From Geminicoccus sp036263595 (GTDB taxonomy: Bacteria; Pseudomonadota; Alphaproteobacteria; Geminicoccales; Geminicoccaceae): DNA of 64,000 nt. This document shows, piece after piece, positions 7,494 to 15,437 of this stretch. A program made the position numbers and the translations under genes. The stretch lies in contig NZ_DATAGQ010000242.1 of the NCBI RefSeq assembly GCF_036263595.1, positions 1-64,000 on the forward strand, given 5' to 3'. Within the stretch, counting starts at the first letter, position 1. Each line of letters opens with the position of its first letter. The notes under the pieces are model-generated. The model was not told the origin of the DNA. It saw only the letters and a program-made list of their open reading frames with translations, and did not search any database.

Positions 7494-8606
7494 ATGCGGA
7501 TCATGCAGATCGTGGCCGACGGACGGCCAGGGGGCGGGACGAGCGTGGTTCTCGACCTTTGCCGCGGCTTGCGCGCGCGCCATGGCCACGACGTCGTCCT
7601 GGCGAGCGCGCCGTCGAGCTACGTGCTGGAAGCAGCGAGCCAGGACGGGATCGAAGTCCATCACCTCGACCTGTGGAGGGGCCGGCTGGATCGCCGGGCA
7701 CCGGCCGCGTTGAAGGCGCTCTTGGACCGGGTCAGGCCCGACCTTCTCCATGCCCATGGCAGCCGGGCAGGGCTGGCGGTCGCACGGAGCCTGGACCGGC
7801 CGAACGGCCCGCCGTTCGCCTATACCGTCCATGGCTACCACTTTGCGACCAAGGCCTGGCCGCACAAGCTCGCCGCGGCCATGGCCGAATGGCGGATCGG
7901 ACGGCGGGCCAGTGCGGTCACCTGGGTCTGTGCGGCCGATCGTGCCTTGGCGGCCGCCTGGCGGCTCGACCCAGGACGCGCCGTCGATCAGGTGGTCTAT
8001 AACGGTCTGGATATCGCCTCCCTGCCGGCTGTGGCCGCGGCCGATCCTGGGCTCGTCGCGTTCCTGGGCCGGCTGGTGCCGCAGAAGAACCCCGAGCTGG
8101 CGGTCGACCTCCTGACCCGGCCGGAGCTGGGCGATGCGCGCCTGGTGATGATCGGCGGCGGACCTCTGGAGGGCGCGCTTTGGGCACGGGCACGCGCGGC
8201 GGGCGTGGACGGCCGGCTGCGGATCACCGGGCCGTTGGAGCGTGGCCAGGCACTGGCGGAACTGGCACGGGCGGCAGTCCTGGTGCTGCCTTCGCTCTGG
8301 GAAGGCATTCCGGTGGCGCTGGCCGAGGCGATGGGGATCGGCGTGCCGGTGGTGGCTGCCTCGGTGCGTGGGGTGCCCGAGCTGGTCGAGCACGGCGTAT
8401 CCGGGCTGCTGCGCAGCGACCCACACGACCTGGAAGGGTTCGCGCACGATGTCGGGCGGATCCTGAGGGACCCGATCCTGGCCGGCACAATGGTCCGGCA
8501 TGCCCGTGCAGCCGTGGCCGAACGCTGTCGCCTGGAAGGCATGGTCGATGCGTATCACGAACTGTACCTGCGAATATGCAACCACGTCACGGGTGCAAGG
8601 TTGTAG
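7494..8606 (+). CDS. Family 4 glycosyltransferase (GT-B fold)
   Basis: 370-residue cytoplasmic glycosyltransferase. The N-terminal GT4 acceptor-domain pattern has a Gly-rich loop (VADGRPGGGTSVVLDLCRGL). The C-terminal donor domain contains VAFLGRLVPQKNPELAVDLL, LVMIGGGPLEGAL and the EX7E motif in EGIPVALAEAMGIGVPVVA. It would move an NDP-sugar onto a lipid-linked or polysaccharide acceptor. The adjacent downstream gene is a WbaP-type initiating sugar transferase, which places both in exopolysaccharide or O-unit synthesis. The donor sugar is unknown. The Wzx/Wzy/Wzz-type machinery is not in the window. Confidence 0.9.
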   Translation: MRIMQIVADGRPGGGTSVVLDLCRGLRARHGHDVVLASAPSSYVLEAASQDGIEVHHLDLWRGRLDRRAPAALKALLDRVRPDLLHAHGSRAGLAVARSLDRPNGPPFAYTVHGYHFATKAWPHKLAAAMAEWRIGRRASAVTWVCAADRALAAAWRLDPGRAVDQVVYNGLDIASLPAVAAADPGLVAFLGRLVPQKNPELAVDLLTRPELGDARLVMIGGGPLEGALWARARAAGVDGRLRITGPLERGQALAELARAAVLVLPSLWEGIPVALAEAMGIGVPVVAASVRGVPELVEHGVSGLLRSDPHDLEGFAHDVGRILRDPILAGTMVRHARAAVAERCRLEGMVDAYHELYLRICNHVTGARL

Positions 8607-8720
8607 TTCGCGTAGTGCTTGAGACCTCTAGCACTAAAGGCGTGCGCGCTCTAACAGATCGCGCATCGAAGCTTGCTTCCGGTATCGATGGTCGTCGCCG
8701 CGGCCCGATATCGGCGGGTG

Positions 8721-10205
8721 ATGAACGGCATGGCGTCAACGCTCGAACGGTTCGAAGTCGCGGCACGTTCACGCCGGTCGGCCCGGGAGGCATGGTTCTT
8801 CCCGCTTCTGGACGCCACCCTGTTCGCGCTTGCCTTCTGGTGCACGCGCTGGCTGGTCGCGCACTATAGCGTCGAGGAAGCCCTGCCACCGGTCCTGCTC
8901 GGCCACATGTCCGCCGATGAGCGACCCTGGGTTTATGCTGCGCTGACGATCGCGGCCGTGGGGACCTTTTGGCGTCTCGGTCACTACGCAAGGCGGCGGC
9001 CCTTCTGGCTGGAGGTCGGCGACATCCTGTCCGTGCTGGGCGTGATGGCGCTAATCGACGCTGCCAGCCTGTTCCTGTCTCGCACGGAGATGTCCCGCCA
9101 CTGGTTCCTGGCGAACTGGGCCTTCCTGGTCCTCGCGATCCCGCTGACGCGCATGGCGGCCAAGCACGCGCTGATGGCGATGGGGGCCTGGCGGCGGCCG
9201 ACCGTGATCGTCGGCATCGGGCCGAATGCCGTGGACGCTGCCTCTGCCCTCTGGTCGGAGCCGATGCTGGGCTTCGAGCCGATCGCCTTCGTGGTGCCGC
9301 CCGGCAGCGACGCGCCGCGCAGCCTGAAGGTCGAGGACGGGGACCTGCCGGTCCTGAACACCCTGCCCTGGCCGGGCCTGCTCCCGCCAGAGCTGGGGAC
9401 CCCGCATGTCGTGATCGCCCTCGAACTTGGCGAGGCGGAGCGCCATGCCAGCCTCGTCGAGCGGATCGCCCTGGGCTCCCGCTCGGTCGACGTGGTCTCG
9501 CCCATCCGTGGCCTCCCGGTCGCCACGGCGAGCGTCCCCCATTTCTTCAGCCACGACGTGCTGGCGCTGCGCCTGCACAACAACCTGGCCAGCGCCTGGA
9601 ACCGGGGCATCAAGCGCGCCTTCGACCTCGTCATGGCGTCGATCCTTCTCGTCGTCCTGTCGCCCTTGTTCGCCTGGATTGCGTTGCAGGTACGGGAGAC
9701 CGGCCGGGGCGTGGTGTTCGGCCATCGGCGGATCGGGCGGCGCGGCCAGCCCTTCATCTGCTACAAGTTCCGCACCATGGTGCCCGATGCCGAGGAACGG
9801 CTGCGCGAGCTGCTGGAGCGTGACCCCGACCGGCGTCGGGAGTGGGAGGAGCGGCAGAAGCTGGAAAGCGACCCGCGCATCACCTCGATCGGCCGCTTCT
9901 TGCGCCAGACCAGCCTGGACGAGCTGCCGCAGCTCTGGAACGTGCTGCGCGGCGACATGAGCCTGGTAGGACCGCGTCCGGTCGTGTCCGAGGAACTGGC
10001 CCGCTACGGCGACAGCCTGCCCTATTATTTCGAGAGCACGCCCGGCCTGACGGGCCTCTGGCAGATCAGCGGCCGCAACGACATCGACTACCGCCGCCGG
10101 GTCCACCTGGACTGCTGGTACGTCAAGAACTGGTCGGTCTGGTACGACCTGGTGATCCTCTTGAAGACGATCCCGATCGTGGTGTTCGGGCGCGGGGCCT
10201 ACTGA
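8721..10205 (+). CDS. Polyprenyl-phosphate sugar-1-phosphate transferase (WbaP/exopolysaccharide type)
   Basis: About 494 residues. The first half has four to five membrane helices and a CoA-binding/Rossmann-like segment (TVIVGIGPNAVDAASALW). The second half is the bacterial sugar-transferase domain: KRAFDLVMASILLVVLSPLF, then KFRTMVPDAEERL, TSLDELPQLWNVLRGDMSLVGPRP and PGLTGLWQISGRNDIDYRRRV. It starts polysaccharide repeat units by placing a hexose-1-phosphate on undecaprenyl phosphate in the inner membrane. The start is uncertain; ATGs at 8721 and 8730 are both possible and neither has a strong ribosome-binding site. It follows the GT4 gene by about 115 bases. Confidence 0.92.
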   Translation: MNGMASTLERFEVAARSRRSAREAWFFPLLDATLFALAFWCTRWLVAHYSVEEALPPVLLGHMSADERPWVYAALTIAAVGTFWRLGHYARRRPFWLEVGDILSVLGVMALIDAASLFLSRTEMSRHWFLANWAFLVLAIPLTRMAAKHALMAMGAWRRPTVIVGIGPNAVDAASALWSEPMLGFEPIAFVVPPGSDAPRSLKVEDGDLPVLNTLPWPGLLPPELGTPHVVIALELGEAERHASLVERIALGSRSVDVVSPIRGLPVATASVPHFFSHDVLALRLHNNLASAWNRGIKRAFDLVMASILLVVLSPLFAWIALQVRETGRGVVFGHRRIGRRGQPFICYKFRTMVPDAEERLRELLERDPDRRREWEERQKLESDPRITSIGRFLRQTSLDELPQLWNVLRGDMSLVGPRPVVSEELARYGDSLPYYFESTPGLTGLWQISGRNDIDYRRRVHLDCWYVKNWSVWYDLVILLKTIPIVVFGRGAY

Positions 10206-10221
10206 GGCATCGCCGGTCCAG

Positions 10222-10380
10222 CTCGGGTTCGTTCGTGCACATTCGACGCGACGATGCGCCGGGACGGCGGCTGGCCGTCGGTCCCCCGCCTGCGCGGCAG
10301 GTGACGGACCAGGGCGGTGCCTCGGGTTCGTTCGTGCAGTTTCGCTGCGGGCGAGCAGCTGGCTCGGGTTCGTTCGTGCA
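10222..10380. repeat. Three copies of an 18-bp intergenic repeat
   Basis: The identical sequence ctcgggttcgttcgtgca occurs at 10222-10239, 10321-10338 and 10363-10380, all on the + strand, between the sugar-transferase stop and the convergent MAPEG gene. Centre spacing is 99 and then 42 bases. The bases between copies are unrelated and have no coding character. I saw no further copy elsewhere in the window. It behaves like an interspersed REP-type family. Confidence 0.85.
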
Positions 10381-10486
10381 ATGCCGGATGGCAGGGAAGA
10401 CAACAACATGCCCGGAATCCTGCAGACGGAGGATGGCTGCAGGATAGCATGGATAGGTTGGCGGTCCTAAACCTGTTGGCGGGCGA

Positions 10487-10873
10487 TCAGAACAGCTGGG
10501 TCATGATGGCGATGATGGCGATCAGGCCTACGGCATAGGCGACCGTGCGGATGATCGTGATGCCGGCAAAGTAGCTGCCGGCGTGGACGAGGCGGGCGAT
10601 CAGGAAGACGATGGCCGCACCGGCGGTGACGCCATTGTTGGCGCCGATGACATGGGCGGTCAGGATGACGATCGCATAAGGGACCAGGTTCTCGATCAGG
10701 TTCTGGTGGGCGCGCAGGCCGCGGCCGGCGGCACCGGTCGGCGGCGGCAGGCCCTCGCGGTTGCCGAGCAGGGGACCGGAGCCCACCTGCTTGACCCGCA
10801 GGCTGCCGTAGAAGGCTGGCATGACCAGGGCGAGGATGGCCAGCGCCACCAGGGTGAACAGTTCGGTCGTCAC
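10487..10873 (-). CDS. MAPEG family membrane protein
   Basis: 128 residues with four hydrophobic helices and the MAPEG pattern: an N-terminal helix, then GLRAHQNLIENLVPYAIVIL, with the conserved polar Arg/His/Asn/Glu cluster, and ARLVHAGSYFAGITIIRTVAY near the C terminus. This family includes microsomal glutathione S-transferases; many bacterial members are uncharacterised, so glutathione conjugation or peroxidase activity is only possible. It lies 6 bases downstream of the MT-A70 gene on the same strand and is probably the last cistron of that run. Confidence 0.9.
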   Translation of the reverse strand: MTTELFTLVALAILALVMPAFYGSLRVKQVGSGPLLGNREGLPPPTGAAGRGLRAHQNLIENLVPYAIVILTAHVIGANNGVTAGAAIVFLIARLVHAGSYFAGITIIRTVAYAVGLIAIIAIMTQLF

Positions 10874-10879
10874 GGGCGG

Positions 10880-11506
10880 CTACTCCTCGGCCAACAAGGG
10901 CAGGGCCGGCGGCTCCTTCGAAGGACGCCGGCGGGTCTTCACGGTGCCACGGTCGAACAGGCCGGCCTGGTTGCCCCAGACATCCCAGCCGGGACGGCTG
11001 TCGCGTCCGAACATCTCGAGATAAGGCCCCTCGCAGAGCTGCTCGATGCGTTCGCGAACCTCGTCCGGTTTGCGCGAGTGCTCACGGCGCGGCGCCACCA
11101 CCAGCCGCTTCACCGCGCCCGATTTTCGCCTGGGCTTGCCGCGGGTGGCGAGCAGGCAGAGCTCGGGATTGGCGCGGGTCCAAAAGCCCATGCCGGTGAA
11201 GAAGCCGGGGCCGGTGCGGTTCTGCTTCGTCCAGTGGAAACCCACCGTCTTGTACGTGAAACCCCAGGACCGGATCACGTCCAGGCCGCGCGGCAGGAGG
11301 GGGTCGGTGACCCACATCAGCAGAACGGCGTCCTTCGCGGCCCAGTCGGCGACCGGCAAGGCGGCGATGCCGTCCAGGGTCAGCGTGTCGTAATGGGCCT
11401 CGGCGCTGCGGGCCTTGCCGCGCTCGGACCAGGTGCCGAAGGTCCAGGGCGGGTCGGCATAGATGGTGCGGTACTCTCCCGCCCTTGGCGGCGGGTCCGG
11501 GTTCAT
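10880..11506 (-). CDS. MT-A70 family adenine-N6 DNA methyltransferase (phage type)
   Basis: 208 residues. The catalytic DPPW is at 18-21 (TIYADPPWTFGTW) and is followed by the MT-A70 features LLMWVTDPLLPRGLDVIRSWGFTYKTVGFHWTKQNR, ELCLLATRGKP, APRREHSRKPDEVRERIEQL and PYLEMFGRDSRPGWDVWGNQ. This compact form is common in phages and prophages and methylates DNA adenine N6. No restriction enzyme, integrase or phage structural gene is nearby. Its ATG overlaps the stop of the upstream Gfo/Idh gene by four bases (11503-11506), which implies translational coupling to a metabolic operon, an odd position for this enzyme. Confidence 0.9.
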   Translation of the reverse strand: MNPDPPPRAGEYRTIYADPPWTFGTWSERGKARSAEAHYDTLTLDGIAALPVADWAAKDAVLLMWVTDPLLPRGLDVIRSWGFTYKTVGFHWTKQNRTGPGFFTGMGFWTRANPELCLLATRGKPRRKSGAVKRLVVAPRREHSRKPDEVRERIEQLCEGPYLEMFGRDSRPGWDVWGNQAGLFDRGTVKTRRRPSKEPPALPLLAEE

Positions 11507-12645
11507 CGGCCGGCGTCTTTCGCGACGCCGTCGACGGAAACCCAGCCGCCCGACTTGGCGGACAGGAGAATCGCGTCGACCGTGGCCTGGATTTCAGCGG
11601 CCTCGCGGAAGTCCGGGACACGTTGCCCCGCGGCACCAGTCAGGGTGCGGACGATCTCCGCGACCTCGATCGTCTTGATGTCGTTGAAGCCCAGCTGGTG
11701 GCCGGGTGCCGGGATGAAGCCGGCATAGTCCTTGTGCGCGGGCGTGGAAGGAATCTCGATCCAGCCATCGGTCACCGGCGAGCGGCCGGTGACGTAGAGC
11801 TTCAGCTCGTTCATCCGCTCCATGTTCAGGCAGATCGAGCCCTTGGAGCCCACCAGCTCGAACGCGAGGTACATCTTCCGCCCCGTCGCGACCCAGGACG
11901 CCTCGATGGTGCCCTTGGCGCCGTTGGCAAAGCGCACCAGGGCTCGGGCCTGATCATCCACCTCGACAGGGCGGCGGCCGCCTTCCCGGGTCGGGCGTTC
12001 CGCGACTACCGTATCGACGTCGGCACAAAGCCGCTCGATCGGGCCTACCACGTAGCGGGCAAGGCTGATGATGTGGCTGCCGAGGTCGGCCACCGCCCCT
12101 GCCCCGCCCTTTGGATCGAGGCGCCAGGTCCACAAGGACTTTGGGTCGGTCATGTAGTCTTCGGCGTGGATGCCGCGGAAGTTCCAGACCTCGCCGATCT
12201 CGCCGCTCTGGACGATCTCGCGGGCCAGCTCCGTGAGCGGGTTCCGGAGGTAGTTGAAGCCGACGAAGGTCGGCACCCCCGCAGCTTCCGCTTCACGGGC
12301 CAGCGCGAAGGCGGTCCGCGCGTCGGGCGCCAGCGGCTTCTCGCAATAGAGCGGCTTGCCTGCCGCGATCACGGCTCGGCACATCGGTGCGTGGAGGATG
12401 TTGGGCGTGGTGACGTCGACCAGGTCCACGGCCGGGTCGGCGACCAGCGCTTCCCAGTCGCCGGTGGAGCGGGCGAAGCCGAAGCCGGCGGCGGCCTTGC
12501 CGGCCGTGGCGGCATCTACATCCGCCAGCAGTTCGAGATGTGGCGTCACGTCGAGGGGAGAGGTCGATCCCGAGGCACGCCAGGCCAGCGCATGGCTACG
12601 GCCCATGAAGCCCGAACCGATCAGGCCGATGTTCAGACGGTTCAC
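11503..12645 (-). CDS. Gfo/Idh/MocA family NAD(P)-dependent oxidoreductase
   Basis: 380 residues. The N-terminal Rossmann fold has GLIGSGFMGRSHALAW; the catalytic-lysine motif is CEKPLAPDARTAF; the C-terminal domain carries GGAGAVADLGSHIISLARYVVGPIE with the usual Asp and His. It would oxidise a sugar, inositol or related polyol; the substrate is unknown. It overlaps both neighbours by 4 bases: the hydroxyacid dehydrogenase upstream (12642-12645) and MT-A70 downstream. Context (a second Gfo/Idh, an aldolase and a 2-hydroxyacid dehydrogenase) suggests a sugar-acid breakdown pathway. Confidence 0.92.
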   Translation of the reverse strand: MNRLNIGLIGSGFMGRSHALAWRASGSTSPLDVTPHLELLADVDAATAGKAAAGFGFARSTGDWEALVADPAVDLVDVTTPNILHAPMCRAVIAAGKPLYCEKPLAPDARTAFALAREAEAAGVPTFVGFNYLRNPLTELAREIVQSGEIGEVWNFRGIHAEDYMTDPKSLWTWRLDPKGGAGAVADLGSHIISLARYVVGPIERLCADVDTVVAERPTREGGRRPVEVDDQARALVRFANGAKGTIEASWVATGRKMYLAFELVGSKGSICLNMERMNELKLYVTGRSPVTDGWIEIPSTPAHKDYAGFIPAPGHQLGFNDIKTIEVAEIVRTLTGAAGQRVPDFREAAEIQATVDAILLSAKSGGWVSVDGVAKDAGR

Positions 12646-13595
12646 GTCAGGACCTCCCGGTTGACCACCACGCCCGGGTCGAGCTTGCCGTCGATGCCCG
12701 CCAGGACGTTCACAGCGGATTCGATCGCCATGCGCAGCATCGCCTCCGCGGTCACGCCAGCCGTGTGCGGGGTGAGCAGGACGTTCGGGGCCGCCAGGAG
12801 CGGGTTGCCGGGTGCCGGCGGCTCCTGGTCGAACACGTCCAGGCCGGCGCCGCGCAGGTGGCCGCTGGCAAGCGCCTCGGCCAGGGCCCGCTCGTCGACG
12901 ATGCCCCCGCGCGCCGTGTTCACCAGCACGGCTCCTGGGCGCATGCGCGCGAGCATGGCGGCATTGAACAGGTTCACGGTGGCAGCCGTGCGCGGCAGGT
13001 GCAGGCTGACGAAATCCGCATCGCCCAGCGCCGGCTCCAGCTCCTCGACCTTGCGGCAGCCCTCGGGCGCCTCGGCGAAGGGGTCGAACACGTCCACCGT
13101 CATGTCAAAGGCCAGGGCCCGGCGGGCGAGTTCGCGGCCGGTGCGGCCGCAGCCGACCAGGAGCACGCGCCGCCCGCCAAGCTCGATGGCGTGGTTGCCC
13201 AGGCGCCAAGCCCAATTGCCGGAACGCAGGGCCTGCTCGTGCTCGCGTCCACGCTTGGCCAGCTCCAGCATCATCCAGAAGGCGTGCTCGGCTACCGACA
13301 CGGCGTTGGAGGTGGCGGCGATGGCGAGCGGGATCCTGCGCTGGACGAGATAGCCGACATCCAGGTTGTCGTAGCCGACGCCGTGGCGGGAAACGACGCG
13401 CAGGTTGGGCGCCGTGTCGAGCAGGTCCGGCGGCATCTTCATCGTGCGGACCAGCAGGCCGTCCGCCTTCGGCAGCAGGGCGCGCACGGCCTCCGGGTCG
13501 CCCTCGTCGATCCGGTCGAAGGTGACGTCGGGCCGGGCGCGCAGGACAGCTAGCCCTTCCTCGACGACGCGGCCAACCACCAGGACATGCGGCAT
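12642..13595 (-). CDS. D-isomer 2-hydroxyacid dehydrogenase (SerA-like)
   Basis: 317 residues. The NAD-binding loop VLLVGCGRTGRELARRALAF, the catalytic Arg in LVNTARGGIVDERALAEAL, the Glu in LDVFDQEPP and the His in LLTPHTAGVTAEAM are all visible. The N-terminal domain has KMPPDLLDTAPNLRVVSRHGVGYDNLD. The family reduces 2-oxoacids or oxidises D-2-hydroxyacids. Next to an HpcH-type aldolase, the 2-oxoacid could be that enzyme's product or precursor. Its ATG (13593-13595) shares one base with the stop of the aldolase gene, a TGATG-type coupling that fixes the start. Confidence 0.92.
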   Translation of the reverse strand: MPHVLVVGRVVEEGLAVLRARPDVTFDRIDEGDPEAVRALLPKADGLLVRTMKMPPDLLDTAPNLRVVSRHGVGYDNLDVGYLVQRRIPLAIAATSNAVSVAEHAFWMMLELAKRGREHEQALRSGNWAWRLGNHAIELGGRRVLLVGCGRTGRELARRALAFDMTVDVFDPFAEAPEGCRKVEELEPALGDADFVSLHLPRTAATVNLFNAAMLARMRPGAVLVNTARGGIVDERALAEALASGHLRGAGLDVFDQEPPAPGNPLLAAPNVLLTPHTAGVTAEAMLRMAIESAVNVLAGIDGKLDPGVVVNREVLT

Positions 13596-14386
13596 CAGTA
13601 GGTCCCGGACGAGGCACCGGGTGCCGGGCGGTCCTTCATGGCGGCGGCAACATTGGCAGCCTCGATCGCCACGAAGCGGGCGTCGGAGCCCACGGTCACG
13701 AGGTCGTAGCCGGCCTCGATCATCTTCTTGGCATAGGCGGCGGTGCCGTTGTGGATGCCGGCCTTCAGGCCATGCGCCTTCACCCTTGCGATGATGTGCC
13801 TGATCGCATCCACCACGGCCGGCTCCTCCGGGTCGAAGCGGGGCGTGTAGCCGAGCGATGCCGCGAGGTCGGAGGGGCCGACATAGACGGCGTCCAGGCC
13901 GGGTACGCTCAGGATGTCGTCCAGGTTCGAGAGCGCCTCGCGGGTCTCGATCATCGCGAAGGAGACGATCTCGTCGTTGGCCCATGTCGGATAGCTGGGC
14001 CCGTAGGCGTAGAGCGACCGGATGGGACCGAAGGAGCGCGTACCCTTGGGCGGGTAGTTCATCACGGAGACGAACGCCTCGGCCTGGGCGCGGGTGTTCA
14101 CCATCGGGCAGATCACGCCCATCACGCCGGCATCGAGCATGCGCTGGACGATGCCAGGCTCGTTCCAGGGCACCCGGCACAAGGGCACCGTCGATGTGGT
14201 GGCGACGGCCTGGAGCATGGTGATGGCGGTCTGGTAGTCGGCCACGCCGTGCTGGAGATCGACGGTCAGGGTGTCGAAGCCCTGGTGCGCCATGATCTCG
14301 GCGGAAAAGGAGGACGGGATGGCGAGCCAGCCGTTTAGCGCTGCCTTGTTGTCCGCCCAGATCTGCCGGAGCCCGTTGGGCTTCAT
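13595..14386 (-). CDS. HpcH/HpaI family class II aldolase
   Basis: 263-residue TIM-barrel aldolase: FDTLTVDLQHGVADYQTA, PLCRVPWNEPGIVQRMLDAGVMGVICPMVNT with the catalytic Arg region, metal-ligand Glu in SFAMIETREAL, and GLDAVYVGPSDLAASLGY with the metal-ligand Asp. Relatives include 2-keto-3-deoxy-rhamnonate and 4-hydroxy-2-oxoheptanedioate aldolases. It would split a 2-keto-3-deoxy acid into pyruvate and an aldehyde; the exact substrate is not readable. The start at 14386 (MKPNGLRQIWADNKAALNGW) matches the family N terminus. It lies 4 bases after the IolG-like gene. Confidence 0.92.
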   Translation of the reverse strand: MKPNGLRQIWADNKAALNGWLAIPSSFSAEIMAHQGFDTLTVDLQHGVADYQTAITMLQAVATTSTVPLCRVPWNEPGIVQRMLDAGVMGVICPMVNTRAQAEAFVSVMNYPPKGTRSFGPIRSLYAYGPSYPTWANDEIVSFAMIETREALSNLDDILSVPGLDAVYVGPSDLAASLGYTPRFDPEEPAVVDAIRHIIARVKAHGLKAGIHNGTAAYAKKMIEAGYDLVTVGSDARFVAIEAANVAAAMKDRPAPGASSGTY

Positions 14387-14390
14387 GTGC

Positions 14391-15392
14391 TCAGTCCCAC
14401 TGGAGGTCGATGGTCTTGCCGGACTTGAGCGCCTGGAGCGCCGCATCCGCAAGGATGAGCGCGCGCCTGCCGTCCTCGAAGCCCACGGGCACACGTGCGC
14501 CGTTCTCGATCGCGTCGATGAAGGCGTCGAGTTCGGCGGTGTAGGCCTCGGCGTAGCGCTCGATGAAGAAGTCGAGGAGCGGGTCACGCATGTCGGTGTG
14601 GTCGGCGCCATAGCGGCGCACGGTGGTGGCACGGCGGTTGTCCGCCTGCAGCATGCCCTTCTCGCCGAACGCCTCGACGCGCTGGTCGTAACCGTACACG
14701 GCGCGGCGGGAGCAGTTGATGTGGACGAGGGCGCCCGATGCGGCCTTGAGGGTCACCATCGCGGTATCGATGTCGCCGAGCTTGCCGATCTCGGGATCGA
14801 CCAGGACCGAGGCCATGGCGGAGACGGCCATCGGCTCCTCGTCCAGCATGAAGCGGGCGAGGTCGAAATCGTGGATCATCATGTCGCGGAACAGGCCGCC
14901 CGAGACCTTGATGTAGGCGGCCGGCGGCGGGCCCGGGTCACGCGAGGTGATGACGAGGAGTTCCAGCTTGCCGACCTCGCCCGACGCGATGCCGTTCTTC
15001 ACCGCCTTGAAAGAGGGGTCGAAGCGGCGGTTGAAGCCGATCTGCACGATCGGCTGATAAGGGGCGATCTCGGCCCGGCAGGCATCGACCTTCGCGATGT
15101 CCAGGTCGATCGGCTTCTCGCACATGATCGCCTTCTTCGCCTTGGCCGAGCGGGTGATCAGGTCGACATGGGTATCGGTCGAGGAGGCGATCAGGACGGC
15201 GTCGACCTCGCCGCTTTCCAGGATCTGATCGACGTCCTTGGCGGCCGTGCAGCCATGCTTGCTGGCGACGGCATCGGCGGCCGCCGGAACGACATCGTAG
15301 ACCATGCTCAAGGTCGCACGCGGGTGCCGCGCGGTCGTGTCGGCATGCATGCGCCCGATGCGGCCACAGCCGAACAAGCCGAAACGGACCAT
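14391..15392 (-). CDS. iolG: Inositol 2-dehydrogenase-like Gfo/Idh/MocA oxidoreductase
   Basis: 333 residues, close to IolG in length and motifs: FGLFGCGRIGRMHADTTARHP, catalytic Lys93 in CEKPIDLD, QIGFNRRFDPSFKAV, and SGGLFRDMMIHDFDLARFML with the catalytic Asp and His of the inositol dehydrogenases. It would oxidise myo-inositol or a related cyclitol or sugar with NAD+. No other iol genes (iolB, C, D, E) are nearby, so the pathway may use another polyol; the symbol is tentative. It is the second gene of the minus-strand run, 45 bases after the amidase. Confidence 0.85.
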   Translation of the reverse strand: MVRFGLFGCGRIGRMHADTTARHPRATLSMVYDVVPAAADAVASKHGCTAAKDVDQILESGEVDAVLIASSTDTHVDLITRSAKAKKAIMCEKPIDLDIAKVDACRAEIAPYQPIVQIGFNRRFDPSFKAVKNGIASGEVGKLELLVITSRDPGPPPAAYIKVSGGLFRDMMIHDFDLARFMLDEEPMAVSAMASVLVDPEIGKLGDIDTAMVTLKAASGALVHINCSRRAVYGYDQRVEAFGEKGMLQADNRRATTVRRYGADHTDMRDPLLDFFIERYAEAYTAELDAFIDAIENGARVPVGFEDGRRALILADAALQALKSGKTIDLQWD

Positions 15393-15437
15393 GATGCCTC
15401 CCTGTTCTTTCTCGTCCGCCTGCAGGTCTAGCAGCGC

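Noticed and set aside
10222..10380. CRISPR array
   Set aside because: Only three copies, irregular spacing (99 and 42 bases between starts), 18-bp units and no cas genes.
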